Shown here: one piece after another, positions 15,411 to 26,759 of the stretch | Layout of the letters: every line of letters begins with the position of its first letter | Position numbering within the stretch: position 1 is the first letter of the stretch | Source: Planktophila grossartii | GTDB lineage: Bacteria; Actinomycetota; Actinomycetes; Nanopelagicales; Nanopelagicaceae | Direction of reading: 5' to 3' | DNA length: 64,000 nucleotides | Assembly (NCBI GenBank): GCA_965234365.1 | Contig: OZ248345.1 | Location: 310,001 to 374,000, forward strand | Made by a program: the position numbers and the translations under genes | Notes under the pieces: generated by a model | Seen by the model: the letters and a program-made list of their open reading frames with translations, nothing else | Database searches by the model: none | What the model was told of the DNA's origin: nothing

Positions 15411-16751
15411 ATGACATCAAAGGACCCCCTCCCACAATCACGCCACTTGGCCACTGAAATTCCAGGGCCACTATCAACTGCAGCGATGCAGCGACGTAAA
15501 GAGGCTGTATCTGGGGGACTTGGAACTGCGATGCCGGTGATTGTCAGCCGCGCACACGATGCAATTATTGAAGATATCGATGGCAACCGAATCATCGATA
15601 TGGGATCAGGAATTGGCGTTGTAAACGTTGGAAACTCCGCCCCCCGCGTTGTAAAGGCAGTTCAAGAAGCTGTTGCAAACTTTACGCATACAAACTTCAC
15701 AACTGTTCCTTATATGGGTTACATCGAAGTCTGCGAAGCGCTCAATCGCCTTACTCCAGGAAAGTTTAAGAAGAAGTCAATCTTACAAAACTCAGGTGCA
15801 GAAGCTGTTGAGAATGCAATCAAGATTGCGCGTCACTACACAAAGCGCCCAGCAATTGTTGTCTTCGAACATGCGTATCACGGCCGTACAAACCTCACTA
15901 TGGGACTTACTGCAAAGAACATTCCTTATAAGGATGGATTCGGTCCATTTGCTAACGAGATTTATCGCATGCCGATGCCTTACTCATATCGCTATAACGG
16001 CAACCTAGCCACTATTGCTGAAGATTCACTTGCTGCAGTGATTTCAAAGATTGAGAAAGAGATTGGTGCACATAACGTTGCAGCGATCTTGATCGAACCT
16101 GTTGTCGGCGAAGGTGGATTTATCGTGCCACCAGTTGGCTTTATGCCAGGACTTCAGAAGTTCGCAACAGAAAATAAGATTGTCTTTATCGCCGATGAAG
16201 TTCAGTCAGGCTTTGCTCGCACCGGCAAGATGTTTGCTGTTGAGCATGAAAATATGGAGCCAGACATGATCATCTCTGCAAAGGGAATCGCTGGCGGTAT
16301 GCCTCTTGCTGCAGTGACTGCTCGCGCTGAAATTATGGATTCATCTCACGTGGGTGGACTCGGCGGAACATACGGTGGAAACCCTGTGGTCTGTGCTGCT
16401 GCCCTTGCTGTTATTGAAACCATTGAAGAAGAGAAGCTCGTAGATCGCGCTGCGCATATCGGCACCATTTTGGTTGACTCACTTAACGCTCTCAAGGCGA
16501 AGTACCCAATCATCGGCGAAGTTCGAGGTCGCGGTGCAATGGTTGCAATCGAACTCGTTCATGCTGGTACCAAGGATCCAAATCCTGAAGCGATGGCAAA
16601 GGTCATTAAGTACTGCCAGAGCAATGGTGTACTCATCCTTACTGCTGGCACCTACGGCAACGTAATTCGCTTCTTGCCGCCACTAGTTATTACTGATGAA
16701 CTTCTGAAGGATGCCCTTGGCGTACTTGCAGAAGGCTTCGCAACTCTGTAA
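15411..16751 (+). CDS. gabT: 4-aminobutyrate aminotransferase (class III, PLP)
   Basis: 446 residues. Transfers the amino group of GABA (or a related omega-amine) to 2-oxoglutarate, giving succinate semialdehyde. Class III landmarks: GSGIGVVNVGNS, NSGAEAVENAIKIARHYT, EHAYHGRTNLTMGLT, EPVVGEGGFIVPP, ADEVQSGFARTGKMFAVEH, and ISAKGIAGGMPLAAV with the PLP lysine near residue 287. No succinate-semialdehyde dehydrogenase is next to it. The start is fixed by the TAGACT box 6 nt upstream. Other omega-transaminases such as putrescine or 5-aminovalerate aminotransferase look alike, and the divergent decarboxylase makes a polyamine-related role reasonable. Confidence 0.9.
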   Translation: MTSKDPLPQSRHLATEIPGPLSTAAMQRRKEAVSGGLGTAMPVIVSRAHDAIIEDIDGNRIIDMGSGIGVVNVGNSAPRVVKAVQEAVANFTHTNFTTVPYMGYIEVCEALNRLTPGKFKKKSILQNSGAEAVENAIKIARHYTKRPAIVVFEHAYHGRTNLTMGLTAKNIPYKDGFGPFANEIYRMPMPYSYRYNGNLATIAEDSLAAVISKIEKEIGAHNVAAILIEPVVGEGGFIVPPVGFMPGLQKFATENKIVFIADEVQSGFARTGKMFAVEHENMEPDMIISAKGIAGGMPLAAVTARAEIMDSSHVGGLGGTYGGNPVVCAAALAVIETIEEEKLVDRAAHIGTILVDSLNALKAKYPIIGEVRGRGAMVAIELVHAGTKDPNPEAMAKVIKYCQSNGVLILTAGTYGNVIRFLPPLVITDELLKDALGVLAEGFATL

Positions 16752-16778
16752 ATCACGCGTAAGAATCACCGCGTTATC

Positions 16779-16803
16779 TCACCCCTATAAGGGTGATTTT
16801 CAC
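16779..16803 (+). terminator. Terminator after gabT
   Basis: TCACCC (16779-16784), loop CTATAA, GGGTGA (16791-16796), then TTTT. A short 6-bp stem with a modest T-run, placed in the 87-bp gap before the regulator gene. Confidence 0.6.
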
Positions 16804-16838
16804 TTCCATTAACCCCAACTCTGTATCACCCTAACACC

Positions 16839-19448
16839 ATGGCAGTGAAGAAGGGTGAGAAGACCTCTGAGTTCGAAGTAACTTCAGGGGTCACTCTTTC
16901 CCGCACTTTAATTCCAACACTTCCGCCAAATTATTTATCTCGCAAACACCTCTTTCCCCTCCTTGAAAACCCTTCACCCAGCACCACAGTGTTAATCGCG
17001 CCTGCGGGCTATGGAAAGACATCTCTCGTTGCAGAGTGGGCGCTCGCAAATCGAGATCGAGTTATCTGGCTAACAATTACCGAGAGCGATTCAATTGCAG
17101 ATATGTCTGCTCTATTCGTACAAGCAACAAGAAATATAATTCCCAACTTTGCGCCTTGGTTCGAAGCTGAACCCGGGGTGCGCCCTGTTGAAATAGTGCG
17201 TCGGTGGGGAAATGAATTACTGGCTATAGGAAAAGAATTCATTTTCATCATAGATAACCTGCGCGAGCACACATCTCGGGATGTCGATATCGCTGTTCGT
17301 CTCGTAGAGCAGTTTCCGCCCAACATTCAATTTGTCACAATACGTCGCGACTCTATTGAAACTGTGTATGCAACCTTTTCTTCTCGAGGCCCACTCTCCG
17401 TAATCGGGCCTTCTGATCTTGCTTTCTCTGAATCGGAATTATCAGCCCTTGCCACAATGCATAAAATAAATTACGACGATTGCGAGATTCGAAAGTCGCT
17501 TGAAGCTGCGCATGGATGGCCAGCGGCAGTCACCATGCTTATGCATCAAGTTGCGAAGAATAAGAAACCCGTTGACTTTGAGAAGTTAGTCTCTTCCCAG
17601 GTAGAGCCGCTTAGAGCGCTGGCAACTTCAGTAATTGAATCGCTGGATGAGGAAACTAGATCACTGATCACTTCTCTCTCGGTAGTACAAGAGTTTACGC
17701 ATGAGATCGCAGAGGTCATTCTCGGAGATTTATACTCTTATGACGTCATCAATCAAATCGCACTTGATGGAAATTTCTTCTCTCAGACAGGCTCTCCCGA
17801 GCAGACATTTGAATTTTCGCTTTTAATGCGAGAAGTACTGCTTACACATTTGCGAAAAGACAAGTACAAGAAGATGCGCATTCACGCTGAATTGCTGGCT
17901 TTTCACGAGAATCGGAATGAGCCAAATCTCGCTCTCGAGCACGCCTACCTTGCAGGAGACTTTGAAAAGTTGGGCGAGATATTCCCTGATGCTGCCCGAA
18001 TTATGCAAGCAAGCGGCCGTGGCAACGAGCTCATTCGTTGGTCAATCTTTGCAGGCGACAACTCTGAAATTGGGCTTCTTAAGCGAGCAACTGTTGAGCT
18101 CACTGGGCGATTGGCATTGCAAGATTACGACTCGGTAATGAGCATGATCGCGCAGATGAACTTTGATGCAAAAGATACGGTTCTTGAAGGTTTCATAAGG
18201 CAAATTACATATGGCGCAAAGGCGTATGTAGATATAGCACTTGGACGTTTTGATGAATTTGATATCAGTTTTGAAATTGCAATGTCCTCGGAAAATGGGC
18301 CGCTAAATCTAGGTATTGAGGAACAAATTGGTTTGCTGCGGTTGGCCGCTATGAAGAATTTCATCCTCGATGAAACGGAGAAAGTTGAAGCTTTCTACGA
18401 AGAAGCAAAGTCCCTCGCCAACAAGTCCAAGATTTCAAACAACCATCTACTTCTATCCTCTATGAATGCCATGGTTTTATTCCAGATTGGCGACTACCGC
18501 AGAGCGTATGAAGCAGCCTCAATTGCATATTCACAATTTAACAAGCTGGGATATGTAGGAAATTTTGGACCGCTCGACTCGATGTTCATTATTGCTCGTT
18601 GCCAGCTGGAGTTCGCTCGTCCTCGTGAAGCATTTGAACTTTTTGCACAGATACGAAACCTTGGTGAACAATGGAAGCAATGGGCATGGCATTTCTTTGC
18701 TGACGGGTACTTTGCAAGAGATTTAATTATTCGAGGCATGGTCACTGAAGCTTTAGATAACATCAAGAGAGCTCGAGAGCGAGCAAATGAGATTGAGTAT
18801 TCGCAAGCACTTATTTCGATCATCGATTTAAGTGAGCTATTTATTCGCTTCACAGTAAAGGATAATGAGCGTCTAGGCGCACTCTTGGAGCGTGCCCCAA
18901 AACTTCGATTCGTCCAGCAAATTCAATTGGCTTACGACGAGCGAATGGGGAAGAAATCTGTTCGCGAAGATGTGAAAAATCTTCCCATTCGAACTCCAAG
19001 AGAGAAAATTTGGAAACATCTGGCTGATGCACATGAAGTGATCGGTCAAGAGAACCAAGCGCTGAAAGAGATGAAGAAAGCCCTGGAAATTGGCGCAACA
19101 GTGGGCGCGAAGGAAACGTTTCTACGTCAATCACCAGAAATGGGAAACCTCATTATGAAAATAGCCGGCCAAAATCCAACTGTTTATCTGGAAGATCTCG
19201 CCTCGAGCGTTGCTGACCGAATCAAGTCGGAGGCAAGCAGGCCTACCGAATTTGCTTCTTCGCTGACAAAACGTGAGCTTGAAGTTCTCCGCCATCTTTC
19301 AACCGATCGCCCAATCAGTGCCATTGCAGCATCTCTTCACATCTCACTCAACACAATGAAGACTCACCTTAAGAATTTGTACCGAAAGATGGAGGTAGAC
19401 GGCCGCGTATCTGCCGTTGAGAAAGCAAAGGCTCACTTCATTCTCTAG
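16839..19448 (+). CDS. MalT-like ATP-dependent LuxR-family transcriptional regulator
   Basis: 869 residues with the layout of large STAND/LAL regulators. P-loop APAGYGKTS at 54-62; Walker B-type FIFIIDNL near residue 135; a long alpha-helical repeat middle (TPR-like, about 330-760) that normally senses the inducer; and a C-terminal LuxR helix-turn-helix from about residue 805 (LTKRELEVLRHLSTDRPISA, then SLNTMKTHLKNLYRKM). Such proteins oligomerise on binding ATP and inducer and activate nearby operons. No target operator is obvious. CACCCT ends 6 nt before the ATG, consistent with the weak form of the leaderless signal. Inducer unknown; the flanking GABA and pentose-phosphate genes are the first candidates for its regulon. 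Confidence 0.88.
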   Translation: MAVKKGEKTSEFEVTSGVTLSRTLIPTLPPNYLSRKHLFPLLENPSPSTTVLIAPAGYGKTSLVAEWALANRDRVIWLTITESDSIADMSALFVQATRNIIPNFAPWFEAEPGVRPVEIVRRWGNELLAIGKEFIFIIDNLREHTSRDVDIAVRLVEQFPPNIQFVTIRRDSIETVYATFSSRGPLSVIGPSDLAFSESELSALATMHKINYDDCEIRKSLEAAHGWPAAVTMLMHQVAKNKKPVDFEKLVSSQVEPLRALATSVIESLDEETRSLITSLSVVQEFTHEIAEVILGDLYSYDVINQIALDGNFFSQTGSPEQTFEFSLLMREVLLTHLRKDKYKKMRIHAELLAFHENRNEPNLALEHAYLAGDFEKLGEIFPDAARIMQASGRGNELIRWSIFAGDNSEIGLLKRATVELTGRLALQDYDSVMSMIAQMNFDAKDTVLEGFIRQITYGAKAYVDIALGRFDEFDISFEIAMSSENGPLNLGIEEQIGLLRLAAMKNFILDETEKVEAFYEEAKSLANKSKISNNHLLLSSMNAMVLFQIGDYRRAYEAASIAYSQFNKLGYVGNFGPLDSMFIIARCQLEFARPREAFELFAQIRNLGEQWKQWAWHFFADGYFARDLIIRGMVTEALDNIKRARERANEIEYSQALISIIDLSELFIRFTVKDNERLGALLERAPKLRFVQQIQLAYDERMGKKSVREDVKNLPIRTPREKIWKHLADAHEVIGQENQALKEMKKALEIGATVGAKETFLRQSPEMGNLIMKIAGQNPTVYLEDLASSVADRIKSEASRPTEFASSLTKRELEVLRHLSTDRPISAIAASLHISLNTMKTHLKNLYRKMEVDGRVSAVEKAKAHFIL

Positions 19449-19468
19449 CGTCGTGCGATACTTCGCAT

Positions 19469-20035
19469 GTGTACGAGAAGGTAATTGATACTCCGCGTTT
19501 AGAGCTTCACCATATTTCTGCACAAGGCATCATTGAGTTATATGAGAATAAGGATGATGTCACAGCGATAGCGGGCAGAGACTTCATAAACCCCCACCAG
19601 AATCTTGTAAAAGAGAGCGGTCCCTTAGGGTGGCGAGTTCCACAGGTCAAGGTTGATCCATCAGTTAATAAATGGTTTGTGCGATTTATTGTTCTCAAAG
19701 AGTCGAAAGAAGTAATTGGCAGCGCCAGTTTCCATGGAGTTCCTGACTCCGAAGGAATGATGGAGATCGGCCTTGGCATCGAGGAAGCGTTTCAAGGTAA
19801 TGGGTATGCAAAGGAAGCTCTCAGAGGGATGTGGAGTTGGGTCTGCACTTTTCCTGAGGTAAAAACTTTGAGGTACACCGTGAGCCCAGAGAACTTGCCA
19901 TCCATCGCCGTGATTAACTACTTTGGTTTCGAGTACAAGGGCCAGCAGATGGATGAGATCGACGGGCCAGAGAATATTTATGAGATGAGCACTAAAGAAT
20001 TTATGGAGAAATGGGGGAGCGGCAATGAGCGATGA
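19469..20035 (+). CDS. GNAT-family N-acetyltransferase (RimJ/RimL-like)
   Basis: 188 residues. Begins VIDTPRLELHHIS, the usual start of the RimJ/RimL-type GNAT group; acetyl-CoA site IGLGIEEAFQGNGYAKEAL at about 93-111; ENLPSIAVINYFGFEYKG near 145-162. The start codon is GTG, with GATACT (19457-19462) ending 6 nt before it and no Shine-Dalgarno, fitting a leaderless GTG start. Its 3' end overlaps the pgl start by 11 nt. Substrate unknown. Confidence 0.85.
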   Translation: MYEKVIDTPRLELHHISAQGIIELYENKDDVTAIAGRDFINPHQNLVKESGPLGWRVPQVKVDPSVNKWFVRFIVLKESKEVIGSASFHGVPDSEGMMEIGLGIEEAFQGNGYAKEALRGMWSWVCTFPEVKTLRYTVSPENLPSIAVINYFGFEYKGQQMDEIDGPENIYEMSTKEFMEKWGSGNER

Positions 20036-20756
20036 TTTCGATGCAATAGTTGGAGATATCGATGATGAACTCGACCTCACTCTCTATGCAGATGCTGCCG
20101 AACTTTCTGAAGAGGTAACGGTTCAGATCCTTGCCGCTATTGAAAAGGGTCTCAAACTCAAAAGCCAATTCCACCTTGTTCTTACCGGCGGAACACTAGG
20201 TGTGCAGATTTCAGAAGCTCTAGTGCATGAATTCAATGCAGACCCTGATGGCTTTGCAGGATTACATATCTGGTGGAGCGATGAACGCTTTGTTCCAGCC
20301 GATAGCGTCGAACGGAATGCATTTCCTTTCCATAAGACTGTCACAAATACCAAGATTGTTATCCACCAAGCTCTTGCCTCAGATGTTGCTCAGAGCATTG
20401 ACGATGCCGTCAGTGATTACGATTTAGCGCTGGAAAATGTAGATATCGATCTCAACGTATTAGGGCTCGGGCCAGATGGACATGTTGCTTCTCTCTTTCC
20501 TGGAATTGCAGATATTGATGATCATCGAAAAGTATTCGCAATCACTGATTCTCCGAAGCCTCCAGCAGTTCGCGTCTCATTCACTATGTCACTAATTAAT
20601 AGCGCAGCAGAAGTCTGGATAGTTGCTGCAGGTGAAAGCAAAGCTGATGCTGTGACAAAAATTATCGAAGGCGATCTCTCAATACCTGCGAGTTATGTTC
20701 GTGGAAATTCACACACTCGACTCATTGTTGATACAGAGGCCTTTTTCTCCGAATAA
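20025..20756 (+). CDS. pgl: 6-phosphogluconolactonase
   Basis: 243 residues; hydrolyses 6-phosphogluconolactone in the oxidative pentose phosphate pathway. DevB-type motifs: LVLTGGTLGVQIS (about 48-60), IWWSDERFVPADS (about 83-95), and LGLGPDGHVASLFPG (about 146-160) with the catalytic histidine. GGGGGAGCGG before the ATG gives a ribosome site lying inside the upstream GNAT gene, so the two are coupled. Followed after 97 bp by gnd and zwf, so all three enzymes of the branch are together. Confidence 0.93.
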   Translation: MSDDFDAIVGDIDDELDLTLYADAAELSEEVTVQILAAIEKGLKLKSQFHLVLTGGTLGVQISEALVHEFNADPDGFAGLHIWWSDERFVPADSVERNAFPFHKTVTNTKIVIHQALASDVAQSIDDAVSDYDLALENVDIDLNVLGLGPDGHVASLFPGIADIDDHRKVFAITDSPKPPAVRVSFTMSLINSAAEVWIVAAGESKADAVTKIIEGDLSIPASYVRGNSHTRLIVDTEAFFSE

Positions 20757-20853
20757 AAAGGTGAAAAAAGGCTGCAATTCGAAAGTTAATCGCTGCCTCG
20801 TATAGACTACGAACCTCAACGTTGAGCGTTTTCTACAGCGGATAGGCATCTTC

Positions 20854-21845
20854 ATGACAACTACCAATTTCGGAATGGTCGGCCTTGGCCGCATGGGCGC
20901 AAATATCGTCCGTCGCCTGGCACGTCACAACATCACCTCTGCCGTCTATGACGTCAGCCCTGATGCTGTCGCTGCTCTTGCTGCGGAAGGCGCAATTGCC
21001 TCAACAGATATGGCTCACTTAGCCTCACAACTTTCAACACCTCGCACCATCTGGATCATGGTTCCGGCATCAGTAACTGATTCAACAATCGCAGCGATGG
21101 CAGAACACCTTTCTGCGGGCGACACAATCATCGATGGCGGAAATAGCTATTACAAGAATGACCTCAAGAACGCTGAGCTTTTGAAGGCAAAGGGAATTAA
21201 TTTCGTCGATGTAGGAACTTCGGGTGGTGTCTATGGTCTTGAGCGCGGCTATTCGCTCATGATTGGTGGTGACGATGCTGTCGTAAAGTCACTCGATCCA
21301 ATCTTTAAAGCACTCTGCCCAGGAGTTGAATCCGCAGAACGCACACCAGGTCGTACCGGTGAACCACAGCAAGCTGAATACGGATATTTGCATTGCGGTC
21401 CTGTTGGTTCTGGCCACTTCGTAAAGATGATTCACAATGGAATCGAATACGGAATGATGGCGGCATTCGCAGAAGGCCTTGCAATCTTTGAAGCAGCAGA
21501 TGAGATGACCCCTGCATACGATCTTGATATTCCAGCAATCACTGAAGTCTGGCGTCGCGGAAGCGTTGTTGCGTCATGGCTACTCGATCTCACAGCACAA
21601 GCGCTTGTTGAGTCAGAAGAATTAACTGAGTACTCAACACAGGTAAGCGATAGCGGTGAAGGTCGCTGGACAGTGCAGGCAGCAATCGAAGCTGGCATCC
21701 CTGCCCATGTATTGAGCGCTTCTCTCTATGCACGCTTTGCTTCACGCAATAATGATGAATTTGCTAACCGAGTCTTAAGCGCGATGCGTTACAAGTTCGG
21801 TGGACATAATGAGAAGCCCCAGTCATCTTCAAATAAGGGAAATTA

Positions 21846-21846
<1 letters not shown>
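20854..21846 (+). CDS. gnd: 6-phosphogluconate dehydrogenase (decarboxylating), short form
   Basis: 330 residues, the shorter GndA-like class rather than the ~470-residue enterobacterial form. Rossmann motif VGLGRMGANIVRRL (about 9-22); substrate site DGGNSYYKND and FVDVGTSGGVYGLERGY; catalytic Lys in GSGHFVKMIHNGIEYGMM. The short class lacks most of the C-terminal dimer extension and often prefers NAD. The reaction yields ribulose 5-phosphate and CO2. The final A of its TAA is the first base of the zwf ATG (TAATG), so translation is coupled. No clear ribosome site at the start; a promoter probably lies in the 97 bp upstream. Confidence 0.93.
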
Positions 21847-23234
<1,388 letters not shown>

Positions 23235-24491
23235 TTAATCGCGAGCTTGTCCTGATTTATGGGTGTAACGGCTCATAAATTCCGTCTTCATATCTTGGAA
23301 ACGTCCGTCGATTATCGCTTGGCGCATTTGATCAACCAAGCGAACTATAAATCGCTCATTGTGAATCGTGGCTAAAGTTCCTGCCAACATCTCTTTGCCG
23401 CGGAATAAGTGGCAGAGATAAGCACGTGTGTAGTTCTTGCAGGTATAGCAATCGCACTCATCGTCAATCGGATTGAAGTCGCGCACGTATGGCGCATTTG
23501 AAACATTGAAGCGACCGGTCATTGTGTAGACCGAGCTGGTGCGGGCGATACGCGATGCCAATACGCAGTCGAAGGTATCAACGCCATTTTCGACACCGAC
23601 AAAGAGATCTTCAGGAGCGCCGATACCAAGTAAGTGCTTTGGTTTATTTTCTGGAAGTGTTGAGTTAACCCAGCCAACAATGGTGCCGAGCGAATCTTTA
23701 TCGAGCGCCCCACCAATGCCGAATCCATCGAATTCGATTCCGGAGGAGCTCATAGAGCCGAGATCTGTTGCAGCTTTCTTGCGCAGATCTTCATATTGAG
23801 CGCCCTGAATTACGCCGAAGAGCGCTTGATAGGGCTTACCGACTCGTGAATCCGTTAGGCGTTTATGCTCGTCGAGGCAACGGATCGCCCAGTCGTATGT
23901 ACGCGATAGTGCAAGTTCTTGATAAGGACGAGTGTTATGAAGCGTTGTGCACTCATCGAAAGCAAACATGATGTCTGCGCCGAGCTGATGTTGAATCTGC
24001 ATCGAAACCTCAGAGGTAAAGCGGTGCATCGATCCATCGAGGTGGCTCTTAAAGGTTACGCCTTCATCGTCAACATGGGCTAAGCGCTCTTTATTCTTGG
24101 CAATCACTTGATCGGATCGGAAAGTCTGCGCATCCATAGCAAGTACTTTCTTAAATCCAACACCGAGTGAGAGAACTTGAAAGCCACCGCTATCAGTGAA
24201 GGTCGGCTTATCCCAATTCATAAATGCGCCCAAGCCACCTGCTTCATCGAGAACGCTTGGCCCTGGCTGGAGATAGAGGTGATACGCATTGGCAAGAAGT
24301 GCCTGCGCCCCAAGTTCTTCCATCGCCTCAGGGAGAACGGTCTTCACATTTGCTTTAGTGCCGACAGGTATAAATGCAGGAGTCTGAACTTGTCCGTGGG
24401 GAGTTGTAATTACCCCGGCGCGAGCTAATCCGGTTTCGGAAGCATGGGTAATCTCATAGGAGAAGCCCTTATCTGAATTTGCCGAAACCAT
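23235..24491 (-). CDS. tgt: tRNA-guanine transglycosylase (queuine tRNA-ribosyltransferase)
   Basis: 418 residues. Exchanges G34 of GUN-anticodon tRNAs for a queuine-type base. Catalytic region FTDSGGFQVLSLG (about 97-110), GIGGALDKDSLGTIVGW, nucleophile Asp in DTFDCVLASRIAR, and the zinc site CDCYTCKNYTRAYLCHLF (three Cys plus His). Slightly longer than the ~375-residue bacterial average because of N-terminal and internal additions. No preQ1 synthesis genes lie nearby; queuine salvage or bases from elsewhere in the genome would be needed. Transcribed towards zwf with no gap, divergent from the hydrolase at 24526. Confidence 0.94.
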   Translation of the reverse strand: MVSANSDKGFSYEITHASETGLARAGVITTPHGQVQTPAFIPVGTKANVKTVLPEAMEELGAQALLANAYHLYLQPGPSVLDEAGGLGAFMNWDKPTFTDSGGFQVLSLGVGFKKVLAMDAQTFRSDQVIAKNKERLAHVDDEGVTFKSHLDGSMHRFTSEVSMQIQHQLGADIMFAFDECTTLHNTRPYQELALSRTYDWAIRCLDEHKRLTDSRVGKPYQALFGVIQGAQYEDLRKKAATDLGSMSSSGIEFDGFGIGGALDKDSLGTIVGWVNSTLPENKPKHLLGIGAPEDLFVGVENGVDTFDCVLASRIARTSSVYTMTGRFNVSNAPYVRDFNPIDDECDCYTCKNYTRAYLCHLFRGKEMLAGTLATIHNERFIVRLVDQMRQAIIDGRFQDMKTEFMSRYTHKSGQARD

Positions 24492-24525
24492 GTTGCATAT
24501 TGTGTCAGAGTAATAGACTGACCAA

Positions 24526-25392
24526 ATGCCTCAATTTAAACTCAAAGATGGTCGCGAACTCGAGATTCTCGATAATGGAATTAACTCGGAAAGCGCAATC
24601 ATTTTCCATCATGGAACTCCAGGCCACGTCAGTATGTGGTCCGAGTGGCTTGAGGCCGCAGCTACTGCAGGAATTCGTGCACTTTCCTATAGTCGCGCAG
24701 GTTATGGAACCAGCGATCGCAACCCAGGCCGCTCTGTTCTCAGCAACAATAACGATATTGCACAGCTATTAGATGCAAAGAACATTACAAAGTTTGTTGC
24801 CATTGGTTGGTCTGGTGGAGGCCCTCACTGCATCGCAAGTACTTTTGATCCGCGCAATGTTGGCGCTATCTCACTTGCAGGTGTTGGCGCATATGGAGTC
24901 GACGATTTAGATTTTCTCGAAGGTATGGGCCCTGAGAATCACGATGAATTCGGTGCTGCTCTAAAGGGTGAAGCAGTCATTGATCAATGGATGGAAGATA
25001 ACGCCGGACCAATGAAATCTGTAACCGGCGATGAGATCCGTGAAGCTTTCGGTGGACTCATTGGCGATGCAGATAAGGCAGTGCTCGAAGGAGTAGCTGC
25101 GGATCAGATGGCGGCATCAATGCGCAGCGCACTTGCTGTCAGCTTCGATGGATGGATTGATGACGATTTAGTCTTTGTGAAGCCATGGGGCTTTGATCTT
25201 GCAGCAATCACAAAGCCTGTCTTCTTATGGCAGGGCGATGATGACTTCATGGTTCCTCATGCACATTCATATTGGCTAGAGAAGCACATTCCTACTGCAA
25301 CCCTTTCTTTTAAGCCAGGCGAAGGTCATATCTCTCTTGGAGTGAAGTATCGAGGCGAAATTCTTGCGCAAGCTCAGGACCTATTGAAGTAA
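24526..25392 (+). CDS. Alpha/beta-hydrolase
   Basis: 288 residues. Oxyanion region FHHGTPGHVSMW, nucleophile elbow GWSGGGPH (Ser near residue 96), acid residue region WQGDDDFMVP and catalytic His in GEGHISLG (about 268-275). Substrate cannot be deduced. TAGACT (24514-24519) ends 6 nt before the ATG: leaderless. The stop is followed immediately by the MFS ATG (25393), so the two are one operon; the MFS may import or export its substrate. Confidence 0.88.
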   Translation: MPQFKLKDGRELEILDNGINSESAIIFHHGTPGHVSMWSEWLEAAATAGIRALSYSRAGYGTSDRNPGRSVLSNNNDIAQLLDAKNITKFVAIGWSGGGPHCIASTFDPRNVGAISLAGVGAYGVDDLDFLEGMGPENHDEFGAALKGEAVIDQWMEDNAGPMKSVTGDEIREAFGGLIGDADKAVLEGVAADQMAASMRSALAVSFDGWIDDDLVFVKPWGFDLAAITKPVFLWQGDDDFMVPHAHSYWLEKHIPTATLSFKPGEGHISLGVKYRGEILAQAQDLLK

Positions 25393-26616
25393 ATGCTCTT
25401 TAAGGAATTCACCGTCCTGCTTAATCCGCAGTCACGGAAAATCATCTTTGGAATCTGTCTCAATGCAATAGGCGGAGGAATGACTCTTTCGCTACTGCTT
25501 GTCTATCTCCACGATATGCGCGGCTTTACCAATACCTTCGGTGGTTTATTACTCGCCTACGGATCCATTGTCAGCATTCTTGCGAGCACTCCGATGGGTG
25601 CGTTAGTAGACCGCATTGGACCTAAAAAGGTAATGATTGGCGGGCTCTTGCTGAACTCAGCGGCTGCTTTTTCACTCTCGCACGTTGATACACATTTTCA
25701 AGCGATTATTACGATTACCTTTCTTAATATTGCTGGCCAAGCAATCTGGCCAAGTCAGAGCGTCATTCTTACTCGAGTAACACCTGAGAAAGATCGCCCC
25801 AAGATATTCGGGTTTAATTTTATGTTGCTCAATCTTGGGCTAGGTATGGGCGGACTCTTATCTTCACTCATTATTCAACGAGGCGACTTACTCTCATTTC
25901 AAATTATGTACTGGGTTGATGCCTCAACCTTTTTGCTCTATTTACTGATTGTTCTTTCACTGCGTGGTGAGAATGTCAATCGCTATATTCCCAAAGCAAA
26001 TGAACCAAAGACTGGCTCATATCGCGACCTCTTTGAAATAAAACCGCTCATGCTTCTGGGTATTGCCGGAATCATTCTCTTTACATTTGGATACGGAACA
26101 ATTCAGGCAGGTATTCCTGTCTTCGCTACACAATTCCTCGGTCTTTCACCCAAGTGGCTTGGAATCATCTTCGGCGTCAACACAATTTCTATCGTTGTAT
26201 TTCAACCACTCGTCATGCGAATTTTGGAAAAGTTTTCGAGATATGTAGCGCTGATTTCAATCGGTTTAGTGTGGGCGCTTTCATGGATCTTTGTGGGAGT
26301 TGCTCCATATCTGCCACTCTTTGCTTCGGGAGTTGCACTTTCTCTTAGCCAATTTGTATTTGCAGTAGGTGAGATGATCCAAGCTCCTACGATCCCAACA
26401 CTTGCCAACGAACTTGCACCCGAACATATTCGCGGACGAGCAAATGCTTGGATGAGTTTGCAGTGGTCGGTCTCTGGAGTCTTAGGACCTGCCATCACTG
26501 GGGTGATGCTGGGAGCGAATCTAGGAACAGCCTGGGTAATTACGATGTTCTTTGGCTGCTTCCTCTCGATCCCGCTCTTTCTGGCGATGAAGAGGGCTGC
26601 CACTATTAGCTTGTAA
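25393..26616 (+). CDS. MFS transporter
   Basis: 407 residues and about 12 TM segments. Typical loop 2-3 motif GALVDRIGPKKVMIGG and a GMTLSLLLVYLHDMRGF start, similar to MdtH/YceL-like drug or metabolite exporters. It begins directly after the hydrolase stop codon and must be coupled to it. The 143 bp after it (to 26759) contain short inverted repeats (a hairpin at 26622-26635 and GCGG...CCGC around 26695-26718) but no convincing terminator. Substrate unknown. Confidence 0.85.
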   Translation: MLFKEFTVLLNPQSRKIIFGICLNAIGGGMTLSLLLVYLHDMRGFTNTFGGLLLAYGSIVSILASTPMGALVDRIGPKKVMIGGLLLNSAAAFSLSHVDTHFQAIITITFLNIAGQAIWPSQSVILTRVTPEKDRPKIFGFNFMLLNLGLGMGGLLSSLIIQRGDLLSFQIMYWVDASTFLLYLLIVLSLRGENVNRYIPKANEPKTGSYRDLFEIKPLMLLGIAGIILFTFGYGTIQAGIPVFATQFLGLSPKWLGIIFGVNTISIVVFQPLVMRILEKFSRYVALISIGLVWALSWIFVGVAPYLPLFASGVALSLSQFVFAVGEMIQAPTIPTLANELAPEHIRGRANAWMSLQWSVSGVLGPAITGVMLGANLGTAWVITMFFGCFLSIPLFLAMKRAATISL

Positions 26617-26759
26617 CAAGTCGATAACGACTACTCTCAAATACGGTGAATTAGGACATTTGGGGTTCCGTTTTTGCCTAAATGCGACTACCTTGCGGTA
26701 CCTGCGGGTAACTCCGCGTACTTAACACTGTTCAAAGCAAGGTCAAAGGGGATCAGTAA

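Noticed and set aside
26617..26759. Small RNA or tRNA in the gap before the transporter
   Set aside because: Only short inverted repeats are seen; no cloverleaf, promoter-terminator pair or known family could be supported.
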